Positions 1-4,557 of a stretch of DNA of 6,580 nt are shown here, in pieces. How positions within the stretch are numbered: the first letter of the stretch is position 1; each line of letters begins with the position of its first letter. The position numbers were made by a program, and so were the translations under genes. Source of the stretch: Bifidobacteriaceae bacterium (GTDB lineage: Bacteria; Actinomycetota; Actinomycetes; Actinomycetales; WQXJ01); NCBI GenBank assembly GCA_031278675.1, contig JAITJY010000261.1, positions 1 to 6,580 on the forward strand. Direction: 5' to 3'. A model generated the notes under the pieces. It was not told the DNA's origin and ran no database searches. It saw only the letters and a list, made by a program, of their open reading frames with translations.

Positions 1-201
1 CCCGCGTACCCGCCCCGGCCGCTCCCGTAGCCTCGCCTTGGCCGCGCAGCAAACACCCCTAAGGACGATGCCGTTGGGCCGGCTGCCAGCACAGCGGCGG
101 CTGGGCCGCAGAGTGGCGCGGGTGGCGGGGCGGCGCGGCGCGGGGGCGGGGCGGCAGGGCCTTGAGCAAAGTCGGCCCGCGCCTGGCGCTGTCTGCGGCG
201 T
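1..201. other. Gene-free GC-rich flank downstream of cysS
   Basis: No convincing coding sequence was found here on either strand. The open frame on the plus strand from 38 needs a TTG start, is Arg/Gly/Ala-rich low complexity, and runs into the repeats. The stretch holds a G-rich segment at 121-159 with runs GGGG, GGGGG, GGGG and GGG. In other actinobacteria an rRNA methyltransferase gene (rlmB/trmH type) commonly follows cysS; no such reading frame is visible before the window edge. Confidence 0.5.
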
Positions 202-351
202 CGAGTGTTTCAATTTAACTCCTTTCCGGTGGCGAGTGTTTCAATTTATCTCCAGCCCATCCAAGCCCAGTGCTCTGACCTGCGGTGATGCTGAGAGCGG
301 GAGATAAATTGAAACACTCGACGAAACCCAGGAGATAAATTGAAACACTCG
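202..351. repeat. 150-bp palindromic repeat element (MITE-like)
   Basis: Four copies of a 21-bp sequence (C followed by GAGTGTTTCAATTTATCTCC) form two facing pairs. Copies at 202-222 (one mismatch, A for T) and 233-253 read rightward; copies at 300-320 and 331-351 read leftward. Within each pair the copies start 31 bp apart, with 10-bp spacers. The inner copies 233-253 and 300-320 are perfect 21-bp inverted repeats around a 46-bp centre, so a transcript or single strand could form a long hairpin. The copies are about 62% AT in otherwise GC-rich DNA. Tandem terminal repeats in inverted orientation resemble the multi-repeat ends of some insertion sequences (the IS21 family is one precedent), so a non-autonomous miniature element is a reasonable inference. 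No transposase and no clear target-site duplication are seen. Confidence 0.75.
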
Positions 352-438
352 CGGCCCCAAACCGACGAGTCGGCCCGCTCGGCGAGCCCGCTGCGGTCCC
401 AAGCCGGCGAGTTGACACGCTCGGCGAACCCATCGCGG
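275..438 (+). repeat. Left arm of long inverted repeat
   Basis: This segment reappears as the reverse complement of 6421-6580. Over the first 80 aligned bases (275-354 against 6580-6501) I count 76 identities. The next 42 bases match at 36 positions, and the remainder aligns with a 4-bp indel. The arm includes the centre and right half of the palindromic element plus two 42-bp GC-rich tandem units. It ends 25 bp from the cysS stop codon. Because the right arm is cut by the window end, the true repeat is probably longer and should include the 202-253 copies. Confidence 0.85.
352..435 (+). repeat. 42-bp tandem repeat, two units (left)
   Basis: Two adjacent 42-bp units (352-393 and 394-435) share the pattern CGG-YCCCAARCCGRCGAG followed by CGCTCGGCGARCCC. 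The same unit occurs inverted on the right of the window. Since 42 is a multiple of three, the left units translate to a repeating 14-residue pattern (RPQTDESARSASP-type) in the plus frame starting in the neighbouring 21-bp repeat. The right copy has a 4-bp deletion that breaks the frame, which argues against coding. Each unit contains a short GCTCG-G-CGAGC-type hairpin. Confidence 0.75.
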
Positions 439-463
439 CGCGGGCGCAGGGGCGCAGGGCGCG

Positions 464-1927
464 TTACAGCGAGGGGCCTAGTTCCCAGCGGGCACCGGCC
501 GGGGAGTCTTCGACCTGGATGCCGGCGGCGGTGAGTTGGTCGCGGATCGCATCCGCAGCCTGGAAATCGCGGGCGGCGCGGGCTGCGGCCCGCGCCTCGA
601 GGCGGTCGGTGACCAGCGCATTGAGGGCATCGGCCGCCCGGCCGCCGGTCGCGGCCGCATCCGCCCAAGGCTCTGCCAGTGGGTCCAGACCCAGGATCGT
701 GAGCATGCCACGGACTTCACCCAGCGCCAGGGCCGTCTCCCCATCCTGGTACTCGGCGAGGGCACCGTTGCCGCGGCGGACGGCATCGTGCACTTGGGCT
801 AATGCGCTGGAAGTCGCCAAGTCGTCATCCATCGCCGCGATGAAAGCCTCCGGCAACCGCACCTCGCCCAGCGCACCCGCCGCGCTGGTCGCGCCCGGCC
901 GAGCGAGCACCACCGGCCCGCCCCCGCCGACCCGCTCAACTGCGCGGCGCACAAACCCCGCGATCCGCTCCCAGGCCGCCCCCGCTTCCGCCAACGTAGT
1001 CCCGGAAACCTCCAAGGTGGAGCGGTAATGCGCCGCAGTCAGGACATAACGCAAGGTCGCGGGCTGTGCCTGGCTGAGCAGGAAATCGGCACGCAACGTG
1101 TTCCCGAGGCTCTTCGACATCTTGACGCCAGCCTGCGTGACGAACGCATTGTGTACCCAATACCGCGCGAAGCCGTAGCCGGCGGCCCGCGACTGCGCCT
1201 GCTCGTTCTCATGATGCGGGAAGCGAAGGTCCAGGCCACCTCCATGAATATCGAAGGTTTCACCCAGGTAACGCAGAGCCATCGTGGAGCATTCCAGGTG
1301 CCAGCCCGGCCGGCCCCGGCCCCACGGGGTGGACCAGGCGGCATCAGCCGGCTCACCGGGCTTCGGCGCTTTCCAGAGCGCAAAGTCATGCGGATCGCGC
1401 TTGTCGGGCGCCTCTTCTTCACCTTCAGCCGGCTTCAAATCCGCCAGATGCTGGTGCGTCAAAGACCCATAATCCGGGTAAGAGCGTACGTCAAAGTACA
1501 CATTTCCCTTCTCTCCGGTATAGGCATGCCCGCGCTCAATCAGCCGCTCAATGAACCCCACCATCTCCGGAACCACCCCCGTAGCCCGCGGTTCATAGGT
1601 CGGCGGCCGCACCCCGAGCGCATCATAAGCCGCCGTGAACGCCCTCTCCCAGTGCAGCGCCCACGCCCACCACGGCTGGCCTACCGCAGCGGCCTTCGCG
1701 AGAATCTTGTCATCGATATCGGTCACATTCCGGATGAATGTAACGGCGTTGCCGTGCCATTCGAGCCAGCGCCGCAGCACATCGAACACCACCGCCGGCC
1801 GCAGATGGCCAATGTGTGGCGCGTCCTGCACCGTCGCCCCGCATTGGTAGATGCCGACCTTGCCCCGCTCCAGCGGCTCAAATGGGCGAACGGCGCCGAC
1901 AGCGGAATCATGCAGCGAGAGACTCAT
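464..1927 (-). CDS. cysS: Cysteinyl-tRNA synthetase
   Basis: A class I aminoacyl-tRNA synthetase of 487 aa that charges tRNA-Cys with cysteine in the cytoplasm. The HIGH signature is at residues 38-41 (DAPHIGH) and KMSKS at 269-273. Zinc ligands expected for the family are present: C29 (YQCGATVQ), C213 (GWHLECSTM), and H238 with E242 in the FPHHENE motif. The NVTDIDDKI and DFALWK segments and the C-terminal anticodon-recognition region (DFQAADAIRDQL, about 453-465) are also intact. The ATG at 1927 is chosen because the protein then begins MSLSLHDS, close to the family N terminus. The frame stays open upstream to 2038, but that extension is Arg/Ala/Gly low complexity. Shine-Dalgarno support is poor: GGGAG lies only 2 nt from the ATG. 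A long intergenic gap separates it from ispF, so it may have its own promoter. The stop lies close to the repeat array. Confidence 0.95.
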   Translation of the reverse strand: MSLSLHDSAVGAVRPFEPLERGKVGIYQCGATVQDAPHIGHLRPAVVFDVLRRWLEWHGNAVTFIRNVTDIDDKILAKAAAVGQPWWAWALHWERAFTAAYDALGVRPPTYEPRATGVVPEMVGFIERLIERGHAYTGEKGNVYFDVRSYPDYGSLTHQHLADLKPAEGEEEAPDKRDPHDFALWKAPKPGEPADAAWSTPWGRGRPGWHLECSTMALRYLGETFDIHGGGLDLRFPHHENEQAQSRAAGYGFARYWVHNAFVTQAGVKMSKSLGNTLRADFLLSQAQPATLRYVLTAAHYRSTLEVSGTTLAEAGAAWERIAGFVRRAVERVGGGGPVVLARPGATSAAGALGEVRLPEAFIAAMDDDLATSSALAQVHDAVRRGNGALAEYQDGETALALGEVRGMLTILGLDPLAEPWADAAATGGRAADALNALVTDRLEARAAARAARDFQAADAIRDQLTAAGIQVEDSPAGARWELGPSL

Positions 1928-2136
1928 GGCTCCCAAGGCTACCGGCCCCGCGCCGCCCCAGCGCCGAGCCCACGCCCTGCTTGGCGCGCCCGCCGCGCGC
2001 CCCTGCCCGGGAGCCCTTCCGCCGCGCGCCGGGAACACTACCGGCCCGGCGCCGCACCCCCACCGCTTTGCGTGCCTGCCGCCGCGCTCCTTTGCCCGGG
2101 AGTCCTTCCGCCGCGTGCCGGGTTTCGCCAGCGCGC
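1928..2136. repeat. ispF-cysS intergenic region with 89-bp-period direct repeat
   Basis: This 209-bp GC-rich gap has no convincing gene. It contains two imperfect 43-bp direct copies at 1991-2033 and 2080-2122, identical at 38 of 43 positions, offset by 89 bp. Both carry TGCCCGGGAG, then CCTTCCGCCGCG and GCCGGG. The sequence before each copy is also loosely similar, which suggests duplication of a roughly 89-bp unit. The cysS frame runs through part of it as Arg-rich low complexity, which I regard as untranslated leader. It could carry a cysS promoter or leader structure, but no clear -10 element was found. Confidence 0.6.
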
Positions 2137-2616
2137 CTAGCTGGCCGGGCGCAGCAGGCAGCTTGCCAGGGCCGCCAGGCCCTCGCCGCGGCCGGTGAAA
2201 CCCATCGAGTCGGTGGTCGTGGCACTCACGGAGACGGGCGCCCCCACCACTTGCCCGATGCCGTGCTCCGCCTCCCAGCGCCGGGCCCCGATCCGGGGAT
2301 GGTTACCGATGATCTGGACGGTGGCGTGCTCCACCACGAACCCGGCGGCTCGCGCCCGGCGTACCACGCCTTCCAGGAACACCGCCGACGAGGCGCCTTC
2401 GAATGCGGGACGGTCGGTGCCGAACAAGGTGCCGATGTCGCCGAGGCCGGCAGCTGACGCGATAGCGTCAACGAGCGCATGGGCGGCCACATCGCCGTCG
2501 GAATGACCTTCTAAGGCCGGCTCGCCCGGCCAATCGAGTAGGGCGAGGCGCAAGACGCGCCCGGGGTCCGGGCTGAAGCGGTGAGCATCAAATCCTTGCC
2601 CAATCCGCCACCCCAC
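2137..2616 (-). CDS. ispF: 2-C-methyl-D-erythritol 2,4-cyclodiphosphate synthase
   Basis: This 159-aa enzyme converts CDP-methylerythritol 2-phosphate to methylerythritol 2,4-cyclodiphosphate, releasing CMP, in the MEP isoprenoid pathway. The metal-binding residues D10 and H12 lie in GQGFDAHR and H46 in GHSDGDVAAH. GDIGTLF at 59-65 and the signature TTTDSMGFTGRGEG at 133-146 complete the family pattern. Length is normal for a single-domain IspF trimer subunit, with no IspD fusion. The start is GTG at 2616, since the protein begins MGWRIGQGFDAHR as expected. Only 13 bp separate it from the carD stop, with a weak GGGA overlapping that junction, so cotranscription and perhaps coupled translation with carD are likely. 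In many actinobacteria ispD sits between carD and ispF; here it is missing, so its partner enzyme must be encoded elsewhere if the pathway is active. Confidence 0.95.
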   Translation of the reverse strand: MGWRIGQGFDAHRFSPDPGRVLRLALLDWPGEPALEGHSDGDVAAHALVDAIASAAGLGDIGTLFGTDRPAFEGASSAVFLEGVVRRARAAGFVVEHATVQIIGNHPRIGARRWEAEHGIGQVVGAPVSVSATTTDSMGFTGRGEGLAALASCLLRPAS

Positions 2617-2629
2617 GGGGCAAATCCCG

Positions 2630-3181
2630 TCAGAGGGCGGCGTCCGGGGCGGACGCCGCCGCCGCGTCTACCGGGTCCAGTTGCGCCTGCGGCGCCGCAG
2701 CAATGTCCAAGACAGCGTCGAGGCGTTGTTCAGCGGCTGATTCGTCGGTTTTTTCCGCCAGGGCTAGTTCGGAAACCAGGATCTGACGGGCCCGGCCCAG
2801 CATTCTTTTCTCGCCCGCGCTAAGTCCGCGATCTGAGTCCCTCCGGGACAGGTCCCGCACTACCTCAGAGACTTTGATCACGTCGCCAGAAGCGATCTTT
2901 TCCACGTTCGCCTTATAGCGGCGCGACCAGTTAGTGGGCTCTTCTTGTACGTCAGCCCGGAGTACTTCAAACACGCGTTCTAGGCCCTCGCGGCCTACCA
3001 CGTCACGCACACCAACCAACTCGACATTCGCGGCAGGCACCTCAATCGTCAGGTCACCCTGAGTCACCCGGAGTTTGAGATACAGCTTCTCCTCGCCCCG
3101 GATGGTCCGTTTGGTGATCTCTTCAATCAACGCGGCGCCATGATGTGGATAAACCACCGTCTCGCCCACTGCAAATGCCAT
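2630..3181 (-). CDS. carD: CarD-family RNA polymerase-binding transcription regulator
   Basis: A 183-aa CarD protein, which in actinobacteria binds the RNA polymerase beta subunit and stabilises open promoter complexes, especially at rRNA and housekeeping promoters. The N-terminal RNAP-interaction domain is at about 1-55 (VGETVVYPHHGAALIEEI). The C-terminal helical DNA-binding domain contains EEPTNWSRRYKAN, with W85 at the position of the tryptophan that wedges into the promoter minor groove in Mycobacterium tuberculosis CarD. The GLSAGEKRML motif is intact. R25 is kept, but position 47 is Glu (GAG at 3043-3041) where I recall the mycobacterial protein having Arg. Residue 112 is Ser where I recall Trp. 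An Ala/Pro/Asp-rich tail at about 160-183 extends beyond the roughly 162 aa I recall for the mycobacterial protein. The start is ATG; GAGAGGGG lies 14 nt upstream, a rather long spacing. Confidence 0.95.
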   Translation of the reverse strand: MAFAVGETVVYPHHGAALIEEITKRTIRGEEKLYLKLRVTQGDLTIEVPAANVELVGVRDVVGREGLERVFEVLRADVQEEPTNWSRRYKANVEKIASGDVIKVSEVVRDLSRRDSDRGLSAGEKRMLGRARQILVSELALAEKTDESAAEQRLDAVLDIAAAPQAQLDPVDAAAASAPDAAL

Positions 3182-3205
3182 AATTTTTGTCGATTCCCCT
3201 CTCGC

Positions 3206-3244
3206 GGCCAGCCAAGTTTAGCACGCCAGGTTCCCTGGCTGGCC
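3206..3244. repeat. Inverted repeat between gpmA and carD
   Basis: GGCCAGCCA (3206-3214) is the exact reverse complement of TGGCTGGCC (3236-3244), giving a 9-bp stem around a 21-nt loop. The loop contains a nested CCAGG-TTC-CCTGG, and the right arm overlaps a perfect 10-bp palindrome at 3238-3247. It lies downstream of the gpmA stop and upstream of carD. No T-tract follows on the minus strand, so a classical intrinsic terminator is not supported. It could be an operator or an mRNA-end structure. Confidence 0.5.
3215..3220 (-). promoter_or_regulatory. Putative carD -10 element
   Basis: On the minus strand this reads TAAACT, fitting the actinobacterial SigA -10 pattern TANNNT. It would give a transcript start near 3208 and a leader of about 27 nt containing the GAGAGGGG ribosome-binding site. 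No good -35 hexamer is recognisable, which is common for actinobacterial housekeeping promoters. The hexamer lies in the loop of the 3206-3244 inverted repeat. Confidence 0.35.
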
Positions 3245-3284
3245 AGCGAGAAGGACAATGGGCCGCCGCCGACGGCCTAAACAG

Positions 3285-4025
3285 TTATGCTTTGCCTTGG
3301 TTGGCGACCGCCTGGATTGCGGCCTTAGCCGCCTCCGGGTCCAAGTAGGTGCCGCCAGGATTGAGTGGTTTCAGGGCATCATCAAGCTCATACACCAGAG
3401 GAATGCCCGTAGGAATATTCAGTCCCGCGATTGCCTCGTCGGAAATGCCATCCAGATGTTTGACCAGAGCGCGCAGCGAGTTGCCGTGCGCGGCCACCAG
3501 AACAACCTTCCCCTCGACCAGGTCCGGCACGATCGCCTCTTCCCAGTAGGGCAGCGCCCGCTCTAAGACGTTCTTCAACGCCTCGGTGCGCACCAGGGGT
3601 GCGTCCGCGTAGCGCGGGTCGCCGTCCTGCGAATACTGCGAACCCAGTTCAATCAAAGGCGGCGGCGTATCATACGACCGCCGCCAGATCATGAACTGCG
3701 CTTCACCGTACTCATCACGGATCTGAGTCTTGTTCTTACCTTGCAGAGCGCCATAGTGACGCTCGTTCAGACGCCATGAGCGCTTGACGCCAATCCAATG
3801 CCGGTCGGCTGCATCCAACGCCAAGTTGGCGGTGGTGATGGCGCGGCGCAGCAACGACGTGTGCGCCACAGCTGGCAAAATGCCAGCGCTGGCCAACAAC
3901 TCGCCGCCCCGCACCGCCTCCACCCGGCCCCGCTCCGAAAGCGGCACATCCACCCAGCCGGTGAACAGGTTCTTCGCATTCCATTCGCTCTCGCCGTGGC
4001 GGAGCAACACAAGCTTCATGGCCAT
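3285..4025 (-). CDS. gpmA: 2,3-bisphosphoglycerate-dependent phosphoglycerate mutase
   Basis: A 246-aa cofactor-dependent phosphoglycerate mutase that interconverts 3- and 2-phosphoglycerate in glycolysis and gluconeogenesis in the cytosol. The histidine phosphatase motif LLRHGES is at 7-13, with H10 as the phosphoacceptor. R61 lies in SLLRRAITTA, the acid/base E88 in RLNERHYGALQGKNK, and the second catalytic histidine H180 in AAHGNSLRALVKHLD. The C-terminal GLNIPTGIPLVYEL and GGTYLDPEAA segments are typical and the length is normal. Two in-frame ATGs are possible. GAGGGGG at 4030-4036 is 4 nt from the ATG at 4025 and 10 nt from the one at 4019, so the true start may be two codons later (MKLVLLRHGES). 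It is 61 bp from lsr2 and 103 bp from carD. In Streptomyces and related genomes gpmA lies near the carD region, so its position here is partly expected. Confidence 0.96.
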   Translation of the reverse strand: MAMKLVLLRHGESEWNAKNLFTGWVDVPLSERGRVEAVRGGELLASAGILPAVAHTSLLRRAITTANLALDAADRHWIGVKRSWRLNERHYGALQGKNKTQIRDEYGEAQFMIWRRSYDTPPPLIELGSQYSQDGDPRYADAPLVRTEALKNVLERALPYWEEAIVPDLVEGKVVLVAAHGNSLRALVKHLDGISDEAIAGLNIPTGIPLVYELDDALKPLNPGGTYLDPEAAKAAIQAVANQGKA

Positions 4026-4086
4026 GATTCCCCCTCAGATCGCATTGCCTAGTGCTCTTGGCTCGGTTCAGGTTTGACCCTATTGG

Positions 4087-4413
4087 CTAGTGGGCCTCGC
4101 CATAGGCGGCGCGAATCTCCAGCGGGATACGCCCCCTGTCTGACACAGCCATACCTTGGCTGCGCGCCCAATCCCTGATCTTGGCTGTTTCGCCGTTCGG
4201 CGCCTTGGCGCCCCGGCCACCCCGGCCACCCCGGCCACTCTTGACGCGGCGACCCGCAGCTATCCAGGGCTTCAAGTCCTCGCGGAGCTTGGCGGCGTGT
4301 TCGGTCGACAAGTCCACCTCATAGGTCTGTCCGTCAAGCGCGAAAACCACAGTTTCGGCGGCTTCGCTGCCATCCAGGTCGTCAATCATGACATATTCAA
4401 CGCGTTGCACCAT
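4087..4413 (-). CDS. lsr2: Lsr2 nucleoid-associated protein (H-NS-like silencer)
   Basis: A 108-aa Lsr2 protein that in actinobacteria bridges DNA and silences AT-rich, often foreign, sequences. The N-terminal oligomerisation domain is at about 1-50 (DDLDGSEAAETVVFALDGQTYEVDLS, KLREDLKPW). A basic linker with GRGGRGGRG at about 60-68 leads to the C-terminal DNA-binding domain (AKIRDWARSQGMAVSDRGRIP), where R93-G94-R95 is the AT-hook-like motif that inserts into the minor groove. The linker is encoded by three exact tandem 9-bp units at 4211-4237. The start is ATG with GGAGA at 4421-4425, 7 nt upstream. lysS immediately upstream matches the mycobacterial order, but clpC, which follows lsr2 in mycobacteria, is replaced here by gpmA. 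Confidence 0.95.
   Translation of the reverse strand: MVQRVEYVMIDDLDGSEAAETVVFALDGQTYEVDLSTEHAAKLREDLKPWIAAGRRVKSGRGGRGGRGAKAPNGETAKIRDWARSQGMAVSDRGRIPLEIRAAYGEAH
4211..4237 (-). repeat. Three exact 9-bp tandem units in the lsr2 linker
   Basis: CCCCGGCCA is repeated three times without mismatch on the plus strand, encoding the Gly-Arg-rich linker of Lsr2. Unit number is prone to slippage in frame, so linker length could vary between strains without breaking the gene. Confidence 0.8.
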
Positions 4414-4449
4414 CGCGGTGTCTCCAATCCGTAGAAAATCGTTGCGCCG

Positions 4450-4464
4450 GGCCCAGATTGGGCC
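4450..4464 (-). promoter_or_regulatory. Hairpin in the lsr2 leader
   Basis: GGCCCA and TGGGCC form a perfect 6-bp stem around a 3-nt loop, placed between the putative lsr2 promoter and its ribosome-binding site. It would be transcribed in the 5' untranslated region, 25 nt before the Shine-Dalgarno. Possible roles are mRNA stability or an operator; nothing in the sequence decides between them. Confidence 0.4.
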
Positions 4465-4485
4465 ACAAGCGAAGCTGACAAGGAA

Positions 4486-4491
4486 AGCATA
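4486..4491 (-). promoter_or_regulatory. Putative lsr2 -10 element
   Basis: On the minus strand this reads TATGCT within GGGATATGCTTTCC, a good match to the TANNNT -10 pattern, with a start expected near 4479 and a leader of about 66 nt. No convincing -35 hexamer lies 17 bp upstream. The 144-bp lysS-lsr2 gap is locally AT-richer than its surroundings, consistent with a promoter. A perfect palindrome CCGGGCCCGG at 4542-4551, just after the lysS stop, has no T-tract, so a lysS terminator is not clear. Confidence 0.4.
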
Positions 4492-4557
4492 TCCCGCATT
4501 TATGGGAACTTTCGCCTTTGGGAGTTGTCCAGGACCGGCTACCGGGCCCGGAAAGGT

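Noticed and set aside
121..159. G-quadruplex candidate
   Set aside because: It has four G-runs, but one loop is 11 nt and the region is simply G-rich; nothing nearby suggests a role.
38..307. Open frame of 89 codons at the left edge
   Set aside because: It has a TTG start, Arg/Gly-rich low complexity, and ends by reading through the 21-bp repeats; no recognisable family.
202..351. CRISPR array, because the repeat contains ATTGAAAC, a common CRISPR repeat ending
   Set aside because: Spacers are only 10 bp, copies occur in opposite orientations in pairs, spacers recur between the two flanks, and no cas gene is present.
195..356. Target-site duplication (GCGGC-like) flanking the palindromic element
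   Set aside because: The short match is not directly adjacent to the left repeat, and similar words are frequent in this GC-rich DNA.
1928..2136. Remnant of a lost gene such as ispD or rlmB between ispF and cysS
   Set aside because: No motif of either family appears in any frame; the stretch is dominated by its own direct repeat.
1028..2140. Open frame of 370 codons on the plus strand opposite cysS
   Set aside because: It is the antisense shadow of cysS and its leader, a frequent artefact in high-GC DNA; the minus-strand CysS motifs are decisive.
3206..3244. Intrinsic terminator for gpmA
   Set aside because: The stem is plausible, but the 21-nt loop is long and no T-tract follows on the minus strand.
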